A stretch of 64,000 bases of DNA, from NCBI GenBank assembly GCA_035550055.1, contig DASZRO010000072.1:30876-94875 (forward strand), given 5' to 3'. The notes below the pieces were generated by a model that worked only from the letters and a program-made list of their open reading frames with translations, was not told the DNA's origin and searched no databases. Below, in pieces: positions 8,130-17,058 of the stretch; within the stretch, counting starts at the first letter, position 1, and every line of letters begins with the position of its first letter. The position numbers were made by a program, and so were the translations under genes. This DNA is from Mycobacteriales bacterium (GTDB lineage: Bacteria; Actinomycetota; Actinomycetes; JAFAQI01).

Positions 8130-9251
8130 TCAGCCGGCACTCGCGATGGCCCGTACCGCCAGGCGGTCGAGCTTTCCCGACGCGAGGTACGGGAGCTCGC
8201 CGACCTGGATCACCTGGCGCGGCAGCGACGCCTTGGGTAACGACGCGCTGCACCAGTCCCTGAGCTCGGCGAGCCCGACCTGACCGGCGACCACCGCGAC
8301 GACCCGTTCACCCCAGCGGTCGTCCGGTACGCCGACGACCGCGGCCTCACGCACCGCCGGATGGCGGCGTACGACGGCCGCCACCTCGTCGGCCACCACG
8401 TTCTCGCCACCGGTGACGATGACGTCATCGGCACGACCGGCCACGCTCACCCGGCCGTCTGTGCTGACCGTCCCGAGGTCGTTGGTGACCAGCCAGCCGT
8501 CGACCAGCGCCCGGGCGGTCAGGTCCGCGCGCAGCCGGTAGCCCGACATCAGCATCGGGCCGCGGATGGCCAGCCGGCCGTTGTCGCGCACGCACACGTC
8601 GACCCCGTCGAGCGGCCGTCCGTCGTACACGCAGCCGCCGGCGGTCTCGCTCATCCCGTAGGTGGTGACGACGTTCGCGCCGGCCGCACGTGCCCGCGCC
8701 AGCAGGTCCTCGGGTGCCGCCGCGCCGCCGAGCAGGATCGCCCGGAACCGGCACAGGTCGACCCCGGCCTCGAGCAGGCCGACCAGCTGGGTCGGGACCA
8801 GCGAGGTGAGCGTCGCGTCGGCTCGCGCGAACCTGTCGACGTCGAACCGGTCGTGCACCAGCAGGGGGATGCCCAGCAGCCGCGAGCGGAGCATGACGGC
8901 CAGCCCGCCGATGTGGTGCCACGGCAGGCACGACAGCCACACGTCGTCCGGCTCCTGTCCGATCCGGGCGTGCGTGGCTCGCACCGCGGCCTCGATCGCT
9001 GCCCGGCTCAGCTGGGCCCCCTTGGGCTCTCCCGTCGAGCCCGACGTCGCGATGACCAGGGCGACGCCGTCGTCCAGCGGCTGGTCCGGGCGCATCGCCG
9101 CGATCACCCGCTTGCGGGCGGCGGCCGGTGCATGTGGGTCGAGCGGCAGCACGCCGTGATCCGCGCGCCACGCCTCGTCGAATGCCGCGAGGAACTCCTC
9201 GCCAGGCGGCATCGCAAGGCTGACGAGCTGTCGCAATCCGGCTCCTGGCAT
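8130..9251 (-). CDS. menE: o-Succinylbenzoate-CoA ligase
   Basis: A 373-residue ANL ligase that activates o-succinylbenzoate to its CoA thioester in menaquinone synthesis. The P-loop IATSGSTGEPKGAQLS is at about residues 68-81, VVTTYGMSETAGG is the adenine-binding motif, and the C-terminal SGKLDRLAVRA holds the catalytic Lys. At 373 residues it is shorter than most ANL enzymes, as is usual for actinobacterial MenE. The frame is open to 9365, but ATG 9251 avoids overlap with the divergent menA and has a TACCGT hexamer 9 bases upstream. It lies head-to-head with menA-menC-menD, which identifies the pathway. Confidence 0.93.
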   Translation of the reverse strand: MPGAGLRQLVSLAMPPGEEFLAAFDEAWRADHGVLPLDPHAPAAARKRVIAAMRPDQPLDDGVALVIATSGSTGEPKGAQLSRAAIEAAVRATHARIGQEPDDVWLSCLPWHHIGGLAVMLRSRLLGIPLLVHDRFDVDRFARADATLTSLVPTQLVGLLEAGVDLCRFRAILLGGAAAPEDLLARARAAGANVVTTYGMSETAGGCVYDGRPLDGVDVCVRDNGRLAIRGPMLMSGYRLRADLTARALVDGWLVTNDLGTVSTDGRVSVAGRADDVIVTGGENVVADEVAAVVRRHPAVREAAVVGVPDDRWGERVVAVVAGQVGLAELRDWCSASLPKASLPRQVIQVGELPYLASGKLDRLAVRAIASAG

Positions 9252-9295
9252 CGTGGTACGACGGTATGCGAGGCACGGTGGCCGAAGGAGGCGAT

Positions 9296-10195
9296 GTGAG
9301 CGAGGAGCGGGTGAGCCCGCTGCGGACGTGGGTCGAGGCTTCGCGGCCGCGCACCCTGCCCGCATCGCTTGCGCCGGTGTTCGTCGGCACCGCTGCGGGC
9401 TGCGCCGGGCTGAGCCACCTCGCCATCGGCCGTTTCGCGCTGGTCGTGGTGGTGGCGCTCGCCGTACAGATCGCCGTCAACTACGCCAACGACTACTTCG
9501 ACGGCGTGCGTGGCGTCGACACCGTCCAGCGGGCCGGACCGCGACGCGCGGTGGCGAGCGGCCTGGTGTCGCCGCGCGCGATGCAGGTCGCGATCGGGGT
9601 CGCGATGGCGATCGCCGGCGCCGCCGGAGTGGCGCTCGCTGCGATGGTCTCCTGGTGGCTGCTCGCCGTCGGCGTCGCGGCGTTCCTCGCCCTGCTCGGC
9701 TACAGCGGCGGTCCGCGGCCGTACGCATCGGCCGGTCTCGGTGAGGTGTTCGTCTTCGTGTTCTTCGGGTTGGTCGCGACCCTCGGCTCCTCCTACGTCC
9801 AGCACAGCCGGCTGCCGGCGACCGCCTGGATCGCGGCGGTCGCCACCGGGGTGCTGGCGGTCGCGATCCTCGTCGTGAACAACCTGCGCGACGTGCCGAC
9901 CGACGCGATCGCGGGCAAGCGGACCCTGGCGGTACGCATCGGCGAGGCTCGCACCCGGCAGCTGTTCGTCGCGGCGATCGCCGTCGGGCTCGCGCTCGCG
10001 GTCGTCGGCGAGCCGGTCGCCGCGAAGTCCGGCTGGCCGCTGCTCGCGATCCTCGCGATCCCGCTGGCCAAGCAACCCGTCACCGCAGTCCGCAGCGGCG
10101 GGGTCGGCCGGGCGCTGATCCCCGCGCTCGGCGGGACCGGGAAGCTGGAGCTCGCGGTCGCCGTGCTGCTCGCGGCCGGCTTGCTGATTCGGTGA
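9296..10195 (+). CDS. menA: 1,4-Dihydroxy-2-naphthoate polyprenyltransferase
   Basis: A 299-residue UbiA-family integral membrane prenyltransferase that joins the polyprenyl chain to DHNA. WVEASRPRTLPAS is the typical MenA opening. The two Asp-rich Mg-diphosphate motifs are NDYFD at residues 65-69 and NNLRDVPTDAIAGKRT about 130 residues later. Some eight hydrophobic segments alternate along the protein. I start it at GTG 9296, which has an AAGGAGG Shine-Dalgarno 4 bases upstream. A further GTG lies at 9311, and an upstream ATG at 9266 lacks a ribosome-binding site. It overlaps menC by 4 bases (GTGA), so menA-menC-menD form one operon. Confidence 0.94.
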   Translation: MSEERVSPLRTWVEASRPRTLPASLAPVFVGTAAGCAGLSHLAIGRFALVVVVALAVQIAVNYANDYFDGVRGVDTVQRAGPRRAVASGLVSPRAMQVAIGVAMAIAGAAGVALAAMVSWWLLAVGVAAFLALLGYSGGPRPYASAGLGEVFVFVFFGLVATLGSSYVQHSRLPATAWIAAVATGVLAVAILVVNNLRDVPTDAIAGKRTLAVRIGEARTRQLFVAAIAVGLALAVVGEPVAAKSGWPLLAILAIPLAKQPVTAVRSGGVGRALIPALGGTGKLELAVAVLLAAGLLIR

Positions 10196-11139
10196 CCGCA
10201 AGCCACGTCTACGACATCCCCATGCGGGTGCGCTTCCGTGGCCAGGAGCGCCGGCGCGGCCTGCTGATCGAAGGCCCGGCGGGCTGGGGCGAGTTCTCCC
10301 CGTTCCCGGAGTATCCGGCGCCGGTCGCGGCGCGCTGGCTGGCGGCCGCTCTGGAGGCCGCTCAAGACGGCTGGCCGCGCCCGCTTCGCGACGCCATCGC
10401 GGTCAACACGACGATTCCGGCGGTCGGCCCGGAGCAGGCACACGCGCTCGCCGCGGCGTCGGGCTGCCGCACCGCGAAGGTCAAGGTGGCCGAGCCGGGT
10501 CAGACGCTGGCCGACGACCTGGCACGGGTCGAAGCCGTGCGCGACGCCGTGGGTCCGTCGGGTGCGGTCCGGGTCGACGCCAATGCCGCCTGGGACGTCG
10601 ACACCGCCGTCCGGGCCCTGACCGAGCTCGCCCGCTTCTCACTCGAGTACGCCGAACAGCCCGTGCCGACACTCGAGGACATGGCCCAGCTGCGGCGGCG
10701 GGTCGACGTGCGCCTCGCGGCCGACGAGTCGGTGCGCACCGCGGCCGACCCGCTGCGCGTCGCCGGCCTCGACGCGGCAGACGTCGTGGTGTTGAAGGTC
10801 CAGCCGCTCGGCGGGGTCCGCGCCTGCCTGGAGGTCGCCGAGGCGTGCGGCCTTCCGGTCGTGGTGTCCAGCGCGATCGAGACCTCGGTCGGCATCGCCG
10901 CCGGTGTCGCCCTCGCCGCCGCCCTTCCCGACCTGCCCTACGCCTGCGGGCTCGGCACCGTCTCCCTGCTCGACGGTGACGTCTGCGACGACCCGCTCGT
11001 CCCGGTCGACGGCCACCTGCGGGTACGACCGGTCGCGCCGTCACCGCGGCGGCTGAGCGCGGTCGCCGCCGACGGCGACACGACCCGTTGGTGGCGCGAA
11101 CGGATGGCGGCGGCACAGGAGCTGCTCGATGCCCGCTGA
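10192..11139 (+). CDS. menC: o-Succinylbenzoate synthase
   Basis: A 315-residue enolase-superfamily enzyme that dehydrates SHCHC to o-succinylbenzoate. The catalytic Lys pair is K96/K98 in TAKVKVAE. The Mg ligands are D129 (VRVDANAAW), E155 (LEYAEQP) and D178 (AADES), and the second-side Lys is K202 (VVLKVQPLGG). The GTG start overlaps the menA stop as GTGA, and the 3' end overlaps menD by 11 bases, so translation of the three genes is coupled. Confidence 0.95.
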   Translation: MTASHVYDIPMRVRFRGQERRRGLLIEGPAGWGEFSPFPEYPAPVAARWLAAALEAAQDGWPRPLRDAIAVNTTIPAVGPEQAHALAAASGCRTAKVKVAEPGQTLADDLARVEAVRDAVGPSGAVRVDANAAWDVDTAVRALTELARFSLEYAEQPVPTLEDMAQLRRRVDVRLAADESVRTAADPLRVAGLDAADVVVLKVQPLGGVRACLEVAEACGLPVVVSSAIETSVGIAAGVALAAALPDLPYACGLGTVSLLDGDVCDDPLVPVDGHLRVRPVAPSPRRLSAVAADGDTTRWWRERMAAAQELLDAR

Positions 11140-12823
11140 GAACGCGGGCCGCGCGTTCGCGTTGGTCCTCGCCGACGAGCTCGCCCGCCGGGGCGTGCAC
11201 CACGCCGTCATTGCGCCGGGATCCCGGTCGACGCCGGTCGCGCTCGCCCTGGCCGAACACTCGAAGATCACTGTTCACGTCCGCATCGACGAGCGGTCAG
11301 CCGCTTACCTCGCCCTCGGCATCGCGAAGGCGACCGGCAGCGTCGTACCGGTGCTGTGCACCTCCGGCACCGCGACCACCTACTTCCACGGCGCGGTGAT
11401 GGAAGCGGACCTCGCGCGGGTGCCGCTGCTCGCGCTGACCGCCGACCGCCCGCCGGAGCTCCACGGCATCGGCGCGAACCAGACCGTCGAGCAGTCAGGT
11501 CTCTACGGGGGCGCGGTGCGCTGGGCCTACGACGTCCCCGCGCCCGACTCTCACCCGGACGCTGTCGACACGTGGCGCGAGACGGTCCGGACCGCCGTCG
11601 AACGCTGCCTCGGCTTGCAGGGTGACCCGGTGGGGCCGGTGCACCTCAACCTCGCGCTGCGGGAGCCGTTGGTCCCGGTCGATGACGGCACCGGCTTCGA
11701 CCACGAGCTCGGGCTGGAGCGGGTGCGCGACCTTCACGTCGCGAGGCCGTCGGGTGAGGCCTCATCGGACGAGCTCGCTGCGGCGCTGGCCGGCGTACGC
11801 AACGCGGTCGTCGTCGTCGGCGACGTGGCGCAGGACCCGGTGCCGGTCGTGCGGTGGTGCGAGCAGGTCGGATGGCCGCTCATCGCGGAGCCGCACAGCA
11901 ACGCGCGACGCGGCCCGGCCGCCTTGCGCGCCGCCGACGCCGTGCTGCGCGACCGGGACTTCTTGGCCGGTCACGCGCCGGACCTCGTGGTCGTCGTCGG
12001 CAGGGTCGGGCTGTCACGGCCGTTGCTCGACTGGCTGGGCCAGGTGCCGCACGTCGTCGTCTCCCCCGACGGCGGCAACTGGGACGTGACCCGCAGCGCC
12101 CGGGCCGTGATCCGCTGCGACACGGCGGCGCTCGACGCACTCGACGTTGCAACGCATCGCGCCGAGCCGGGGTGGAGCGCCGCGTGGCGAGAGCGGGCCG
12201 CGGTGGCTGCGAGCGCACTGGACGCCGTACTCGACGACGAACCCGGGCTGACCGAGCCGCGGGTCGCGCGCGACGTCGCCCGGTTGCTGCCGTCCGGCGC
12301 GTCGTTCGTCGTCGCGTCGTCCATGCCGATCCGCGACCTGGATCTCGTCATGGAGCCCCGCGAGGACATCACCGTGTATGCCAACCGCGGCGTCAGCGGC
12401 ATCGACGGTTTCGTGTCGACCGCACAGGGCATCGCGTTGGCGCGCCCCGACCGCCCCACCGTCGCGCTGTGCGGTGACCTGTCGCTGCTGCACGACGCGA
12501 CCGGGCTGATCGGCGAGGAGCAGCCGAACCTGACTTACGTCGTGATCAACAACGACGGGGGCGGCATCTTCTCCTTGCTGCCACAGGGCAGTGCGGTCGA
12601 ACCGCAGGCCTTCGAGCGACTGTTCGGCACGCCCCACGGGGTCGATCTCGCGGCGCTGGCGGCGGCTTACGGCGTGCCGCATCGACAGGTGTCTTCACCC
12701 GCGGAGCTGAGCGAGGCGCTGTCGACGGTCGAGGGCGTACGCATCGTCGAGATCCGCACCGAACGCGGCGCGAACGCCGCGCTGCACGCCCGGCTGCGCG
12801 AGGTCACGACTGGTACTGCGTAG
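11129..12823 (+). CDS. menD: SEPHCHC synthase (2-succinyl-5-enolpyruvyl-6-hydroxy-3-cyclohexene-1-carboxylate synthase)
   Basis: A 564-residue thiamine-diphosphate enzyme that joins isochorismate and 2-oxoglutarate in the first committed menaquinone step. APGSRSTPVALALAEH near the N-terminus is the MenD signature, and CTSGTATTYFHGAVMEA follows. The ThDP/Mg motif runs from GDLSLLHDATG to VINNDGGGIFS at about residues 449-482. The ATG at 11129 lies inside the end of menC, with an AGGAG Shine-Dalgarno 7 bases upstream. Its substrate isochorismate would be supplied by the isochorismate synthase encoded at 15.3-16.6 kb. The 3' end overlaps the convergent beta-propeller gene by 20 bases. Confidence 0.96.
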   Translation: MPAENAGRAFALVLADELARRGVHHAVIAPGSRSTPVALALAEHSKITVHVRIDERSAAYLALGIAKATGSVVPVLCTSGTATTYFHGAVMEADLARVPLLALTADRPPELHGIGANQTVEQSGLYGGAVRWAYDVPAPDSHPDAVDTWRETVRTAVERCLGLQGDPVGPVHLNLALREPLVPVDDGTGFDHELGLERVRDLHVARPSGEASSDELAAALAGVRNAVVVVGDVAQDPVPVVRWCEQVGWPLIAEPHSNARRGPAALRAADAVLRDRDFLAGHAPDLVVVVGRVGLSRPLLDWLGQVPHVVVSPDGGNWDVTRSARAVIRCDTAALDALDVATHRAEPGWSAAWRERAAVAASALDAVLDDEPGLTEPRVARDVARLLPSGASFVVASSMPIRDLDLVMEPREDITVYANRGVSGIDGFVSTAQGIALARPDRPTVALCGDLSLLHDATGLIGEEQPNLTYVVINNDGGGIFSLLPQGSAVEPQAFERLFGTPHGVDLAALAAAYGVPHRQVSSPAELSEALSTVEGVRIVEIRTERGANAALHARLREVTTGTA

Positions 12824-13904
12824 TCCAGGTCTTGCCGCCGTCGACGGTGTGCTCGATCCGCCAGTGCAGCGTCCGGCCGCCGTAGTCCGACGTCGAGCCG
12901 ACCACCCAGCCGTTCTCGGTGGTCAGGAACGCTGCGCTCTGTGCACTGACGATGTGGCGGACCTTGACGCTGCGGCGCAGGTGAGTCGATCCGGTGACGA
13001 TGCCGAGCTCAGCCGCTCCGAGGCCGCACGGGCCGCAGTAGTCGATGTACGCCGCCTCGGACGAGCTGATCGCGCTGAAGGTTGCCGGCTCCGGTCCAGG
13101 TGAGGGCGCGACGTGGGTGAGGCCCCCCGCCGGGAAGTACCCCTCGTCGAAGATCGCCGTCGAGCCGGTCGCCGACAGGTGGTAGCCGACGTGCTGCGAC
13201 TGGTTCATCGCGGCTTCCTCGACATCGAGCTCCGCCCAGCCGGCGTCGGGGCCGGCGCACTGGACGAGGGCCAGCGTGATCCGGCGGGTCCCGCCCCGCG
13301 GGCCGGCTTCGTTGAGCTGCCAGGTGCGAGCGCCGTCGACGGTGCGGTAGACCTCGCCGTGCGCACCGGCCCAGCCGTGGTCGCGGTCGGCGAAACAGGC
13401 CGACTGGAGCTTGGCCGGCGAGGACAGGTAGGTCCAGCGCCGCCCGCCGTCCGTCGTACCCAGCAGCACGCCGCGTGCGACGGCGATGCCCCGCCGCGGC
13501 GAGTAGAAGTCGACGGAGGTGATGACGTGGCACTCGAACGGCTGCCAGTGCCAGGTCCGGCCGCCGTCGACGGTCCGCGCGATCCCCTGCGCGCCGAGGA
13601 CCCACGCGTCGTGGTCGTCGTAGGCGTCGACCTGCACGAAGCCGGCGTGAGGCCGCCGGTACGCGACCGACCAGCGACGTCCGGCCGTCGTGGTGCGCAG
13701 GACCCGACTGCCGCCGACCGCCCACCCGGTCGTCGGGCTCGAGAACTGGATGCCGAGCAGCGCCGCGGCGCCGTACTCCTCTGGTTGGGAGTTGTGCGAG
13801 TGGCAGGTGTTGGGCGGGATGTCGACCGTCCCTCGGCCGAGCGCGGGCGTGGCGGGGAGCGCCGCGGCGAGGGTCGCGGCCACCAGGAGCGCCCGAACTC
13901 GCAT
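12804..13904 (-). CDS. Secreted Asp-box (BNR/Ycf48-like) beta-propeller protein
   Basis: A 366-residue exported protein. It begins with a Sec signal peptide (MRVRALLVAATLAAALPATPALG). At least five Asp-box or BNR-type repeats follow, visible as TTAGRRWS, TVDGGRTWHW, TTDGGRRWTY, TVDGARTWQL and TVDGGKTWTT, each roughly one propeller blade. Repeats of this kind occur in sialidases and in the photosystem assembly factor Ycf48/HCF136, but I see no sialidase catalytic residues. The role is probably structural or ligand-binding at the cell surface. GTG 13907 and ATG 13904 are adjacent; I use the ATG, which has CATAGT 6 bases upstream as a possible -10. Confidence 0.8.
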   Translation of the reverse strand: MRVRALLVAATLAAALPATPALGRGTVDIPPNTCHSHNSQPEEYGAAALLGIQFSSPTTGWAVGGSRVLRTTTAGRRWSVAYRRPHAGFVQVDAYDDHDAWVLGAQGIARTVDGGRTWHWQPFECHVITSVDFYSPRRGIAVARGVLLGTTDGGRRWTYLSSPAKLQSACFADRDHGWAGAHGEVYRTVDGARTWQLNEAGPRGGTRRITLALVQCAGPDAGWAELDVEEAAMNQSQHVGYHLSATGSTAIFDEGYFPAGGLTHVAPSPGPEPATFSAISSSEAAYIDYCGPCGLGAAELGIVTGSTHLRRSVKVRHIVSAQSAAFLTTENGWVVGSTSDYGGRTLHWRIEHTVDGGKTWTTQYQS

Positions 13905-13971
13905 CACGTCACTATGACGCGAGCGGCGCCGGTCCGGTTGGGCGCGGTGAACGGCGGGCAGGACCGCGCCG

Positions 13972-13977
13972 TAAGGT
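13972..13977 (+). promoter_or_regulatory. Possible -10 element for the dienelactone hydrolase gene
   Basis: TAAGGT fits TANNNT and would start a transcript near 13984, leaving about 30 bases of leader that contain a GAGAGG Shine-Dalgarno-like stretch before ATG 14015. Confidence 0.3.
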
Positions 13978-14014
13978 CAGGTCGGACGAAGCGGTCGAGG
14001 CGAGAGGCAACGAG

Positions 14015-14722
14015 ATGGCGCACGAGCACGACGACAACCCGCGGCAGAACGTCACCTTCCCGAGCAACGGCGACCACGCCCACGGCTACCTCGCGACGCC
14101 GGCGTCGGGCAGCGGCCCGGGCGTCATCGTGATCCAGGAGTGGTGGGGGCTCACCGACTACATCGCGCGGCAAGCCGACGCGCTCGCGGCCGCGGGCTTC
14201 GTGGCCCTCGCGCCGGACCTGTACGGCGGCAAGACCACCCACGACTCCGACGAGGCCGGCTCGCTGATGATGGCGCTGCCGGTCGAGAAGGCGGCGCAGG
14301 ATCTGGCGGGCGCGGTCGACTACCTGCTCGCCAACCCGGCGGTCACCGGCGCCAAGGTCGGCGCGATCGGCTTCTGCATGGGCGGCGGGTTCGTCTTGAT
14401 GCTGGCCGCCCAGCAGGGCGAGCACATCGCCGCCGCCGTACCGTTCTACGGCGTCGGGCCGGCCACCCCGGACGTCTACTCCGGGATCCGTGCCGCGATC
14501 CAGGGCCACTACGCCGAGAACGACGACTTCTTCCCGGTCGACGAGGCGCGCAAGCAGGCCGAGCAGATCAAGACCGAGTCAGGCGCAGAGGTCGAGTACT
14601 TCTACTACCCGGCCGGGCACGCGTTCCACAACGACGACAACCTGCTCGGCACTTACGACGGCGAGCAGGCCGACCTCGCCTGGACCCGCGCCGTCGACTT
14701 CCTCAAGGCCAAACTCGCCTGA
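14015..14722 (+). CDS. Dienelactone hydrolase family protein
   Basis: A 235-residue alpha/beta hydrolase of the DLH family, which cleave cyclic or linear esters such as carboxymethylenebutenolides. The nucleophile is C121 in GFCMGGGF (a Cys in place of the usual Ser, as in true DLH), the acid is in the AENDDFFP segment near residue 170, and the catalytic His is H202 in AGHAFHND. VIQEWWGLTDYI near residue 40 is the conserved substrate-pocket Glu segment. There is no signal peptide, so it is cytoplasmic. It stands alone, divergent from the beta-propeller gene. The physiological substrate is unknown. Confidence 0.88.
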   Translation: MAHEHDDNPRQNVTFPSNGDHAHGYLATPASGSGPGVIVIQEWWGLTDYIARQADALAAAGFVALAPDLYGGKTTHDSDEAGSLMMALPVEKAAQDLAGAVDYLLANPAVTGAKVGAIGFCMGGGFVLMLAAQQGEHIAAAVPFYGVGPATPDVYSGIRAAIQGHYAENDDFFPVDEARKQAEQIKTESGAEVEYFYYPAGHAFHNDDNLLGTYDGEQADLAWTRAVDFLKAKLA

Positions 14723-14728
14723 CCTCCG

Positions 14729-14813
14729 TTCGAAGTAGCACACAAGCTCCTGCCGAGTCGCCCATTGTGCGTCGTATGTCCGTTTCGCTGCGGCCTTTGT
14801 GTGCTACTTCGAA
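14729..14813. repeat. 85-bp element with perfect 17-bp inverted repeats
   Basis: The left arm TTCGAAGTAGCACACAA (14729-14745) and the right arm TTGTGTGCTACTTCGAA (14797-14813) are exact reverse complements, separated by 51 bases. The element fills the 106-base gap between the convergent dienelactone hydrolase and SRPBCC genes. Its arms are AT-richer than the surroundings. It could be a two-way terminator, a protein-binding site, or a small non-coding mobile repeat. No second copy was noticed in the window. Confidence 0.75.
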
Positions 14814-14828
14814 TCGAGGAGGGCGGGG

Positions 14829-15290
14829 TCAGGCGCCCTCTAGCGCGGCGGCGAGCCGCTCGAGGGTGCCGCTCATCGTCTGCCGGTTGCGCTCGGTACG
14901 GTCGTCGACCCCCGACATCTGCTTGCTCATCTCCAGCGCGGACTCCGGTCGCAGGTCCTCGGTCCACTCGGTGACCCGGCACCCCGACTCGGTCGCCTCG
15001 ATGCGATAGCCCCACGTCGAGAAGTGGAAGTCATACATCGAGCACTCGAAGGCGAAGGCCCTGCCTGGATCGGCCTCGATGACCTTGCCCTGCGAGGTCC
15101 AGTCCTTGTCACCGTTGCGGTTGTGACCGTCGAAGGTCGCACCGACGGTGGGGCCGTCGAACCCCTCGTGCCAGTGGCAGCTGTGGCACTCGGCCGACCA
15201 CTCGCCCATCCGCGTCACATCAGAGATTGCGGCGTAGACCGCCTCGGGTGAGGCTGCAATGTCCCGCGAAATCTCGAGTCGCTCGCCCAT
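14829..15290 (-). CDS. SRPBCC family protein (polyketide cyclase/dehydrase-like)
   Basis: A 153-residue START/Bet v1-fold protein. MGERLEISRDIAASPEAVYAAISD is the standard opening of the SRPBCC group, where SPEAVYAAISDVTRMGEWS forms the first helix and strand. WTSQGKVIEADPGRAFAFE and the WGYRIEATESGCRVTEW strands follow. Members bind hydrophobic ligands, and many have no known reaction. I choose ATG 15290 because it matches the family N-terminus, although the frame is open to 15419, inside the neighbouring gene. It follows the isochorismate synthase by 32 bases on the same strand and may be the last gene of that operon. Confidence 0.82.
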   Translation of the reverse strand: MGERLEISRDIAASPEAVYAAISDVTRMGEWSAECHSCHWHEGFDGPTVGATFDGHNRNGDKDWTSQGKVIEADPGRAFAFECSMYDFHFSTWGYRIEATESGCRVTEWTEDLRPESALEMSKQMSGVDDRTERNRQTMSGTLERLAAALEGA

Positions 15291-15322
15291 GGGGGTATTC
15301 AAGCGCCTCGCTGTCAGAAGCG

Positions 15323-16555
15323 TCAGAGCAGGGCGGAGAGTACGGCGTCGAACTTGGCGGTGGTCTCCGCAACCTCGGCCGAGGGGTCCGAGTCGGCGAC
15401 GACGCCGGCGCCCGCCCACAGCTGGGCGGTGTCACCGCAGAGCTGAGCGCACCGCAGCGCGATCGCGAACTCGCCGTCGCCCTTCGCGTCCAGCCAGCCG
15501 ACCGGGCCGGCGTAGCGCCCTCGCGGCCCGGCCTCCAACTCGGTGATCATCGCGAGTGCGGCCGGCTGCGGCACGCCGCCGACCGCCGCGGTGGGGTGCA
15601 GACGCGCGGCCAGCTCCAGGGCGGTGGGCGGCGAGGCGCCCAGCCACGCCTCGACGTGTGTCGCGAGGTGGGTCACGTTGGCCAGTCGCAGCAGCTGCGG
15701 CGTGGGGTCGCTCACGACGTCGACCGCCAGCTCGCTGAACGTCTCTCGGACCGAATCCGCCGCGAGGCGGTGCTCGATCGCGTTCTTCGCCGACGAGACC
15801 AGCTCGTGCTCCAGCGCGGCGTCTTCGTCGGCGTCGCTGCCCCGGCGCACCGTGCCGGCCAGCACGATCGACTCCGCGTGGCGCCCGACCCGGCGTACCA
15901 GCAGCTCGGGGGACGCGCCGACCAACCCGTCGCAGACGAACGTGAAGCACGACGGGAACCGTCGGGCGAGCCGCGCCGCCACCGCACGAGGGTCGATCGC
16001 GGCGGGCGCGGTCACCTCGATGGCGCGGGCCAGCACGACCTTGTCGATCGAACCCGCGCGAATCGCTGCGACCGCCTGCGCGACCGCGGCCGCCCAGGCG
16101 TCCTCGTCGGGCACGGTCGCGGTCACCGTCGCCGGCGGGGCGGTCGCCGCCGCGACCGGCCGGCGGCGCAACGGCGGCACCGCAACGGCGCCGGGAGGGT
16201 TGACCAGGGTCACCCACGACCGCCCGTCGCGGCGACCGAGGACGACCTGCGGTACGACGACCACGGACGCGTCGAGCGCCGGGTCGAACCCCAACGACAC
16301 GATCGCGACCGGCCCGCAGCCCGGCAGCCCGACGTCGTCGCGCGACGTGATCGCGGTGAGCGCCGCCGACACCTCTGCCGGATCACGGGTGCTCAGCCGT
16401 GCCGCCTCGCCCCACCCCACGATGCCGTCGCCGCCGCGCAGGAAGCCGAACGCGGCGCCGGCCGGCAACCACGTCAACAGCTCGCCGGGGTCGTCGACCT
16501 CGACCGTCCACGCCACCAGCTCCGCCGCTTCGACCGCGGCGACTGCGGCGTTCAC
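15323..16555 (-). CDS. menF: Isochorismate synthase
   Basis: A 410-residue chorismate-utilising enzyme that isomerises chorismate to isochorismate, the substrate of MenD. Conserved blocks are [55 protein letters not shown] and GRYAGPVGW. These fit isochorismate synthase rather than anthranilate or aminodeoxychorismate synthase, and the nearby men genes support menaquinone over siderophore use. The start is GTG 16555, overlapping the purE stop as GTGA. The frame upstream is open but lies inside purE. It is thus translated in an operon with purK and purE rather than with menA-C-D. Confidence 0.92.
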   Translation of the reverse strand: MNAAVAAVEAAELVAWTVEVDDPGELLTWLPAGAAFGFLRGGDGIVGWGEAARLSTRDPAEVSAALTAITSRDDVGLPGCGPVAIVSLGFDPALDASVVVVPQVVLGRRDGRSWVTLVNPPGAVAVPPLRRRPVAAATAPPATVTATVPDEDAWAAAVAQAVAAIRAGSIDKVVLARAIEVTAPAAIDPRAVAARLARRFPSCFTFVCDGLVGASPELLVRRVGRHAESIVLAGTVRRGSDADEDAALEHELVSSAKNAIEHRLAADSVRETFSELAVDVVSDPTPQLLRLANVTHLATHVEAWLGASPPTALELAARLHPTAAVGGVPQPAALAMITELEAGPRGRYAGPVGWLDAKGDGEFAIALRCAQLCGDTAQLWAGAGVVADSDPSAEVAETTAKFDAVLSALL

Positions 16556-17058
16556 CCGTCGCCGCCGAGCGCGTCTCGCAGGGCGTCGTTCTTCGCGCGG
16601 GCGGCGTCGGCGAGCGAGGCCTGGAAGCCGACCATCGCGTCGCGCAGCTGCGGGTCGGACATGCCGAGCATCCGTACGGCGAGCAGGCCGGCGTTGCGGG
16701 CACCCGCCACCGACACGGTGGCCACCGGCACACCGGCAGGCATCTGCACGATCGACAGCAACGAGTCGATCCCGTCGAGGTGGGCCAGCGGCACGGGTAC
16801 GCCGATGACCGGCAGCGGCGTCACCGACGCCAGCATCCCGGGCAGGTGAGCCGCGCCACCGGCGCCGGCGATGATGACGCGCAGGCCGCGGTCGGCGGCG
16901 CTCGCGCCGTACTCCAGCATGTCCGCTGGCGTCCGGTGCGCCGACACGACGCGGATCTCGCACTCGACGCCGAACTCGGCGAGCGCGTCCGCCGCAGGCT
17001 GCATCGTCGGCCAGTCCGAGTCGCTGCCCATCACGATCCCGACCACAGCAGTGCTCAT
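16552..17058 (-). CDS. purE: N5-carboxyaminoimidazole ribonucleotide mutase
   Basis: A 168-residue class I PurE that shifts the carboxylate of N5-CAIR to give CAIR in purine synthesis. [30 protein letters not shown] and [16 protein letters not shown] are the phosphate- and base-binding motifs, with the catalytic His in SAHRTP. It forms an octamer in known homologues. It overlaps the purK stop by 4 bases (ATGA) and the isochorismate synthase start by 4 bases (GTGA), so these genes are translationally coupled. Confidence 0.97.
   Translation of the reverse strand: MSTAVVGIVMGSDSDWPTMQPAADALAEFGVECEIRVVSAHRTPADMLEYGASAADRGLRVIIAGAGGAAHLPGMLASVTPLPVIGVPVPLAHLDGIDSLLSIVQMPAGVPVATVSVAGARNAGLLAVRMLGMSDPQLRDAMVGFQASLADAARAKNDALRDALGGDG

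Noticed and set aside
14765..14974. Small plus-strand open frame in the inverted-repeat element
   Set aside because: It runs from the repeat into the antisense of the SRPBCC gene and is Cys/Arg-rich without support.
15227..16849. 540-codon plus-strand open frame
   Set aside because: Antisense to the isochorismate synthase and purE genes; a by-product of GC-rich codon use with no recognisable protein features.
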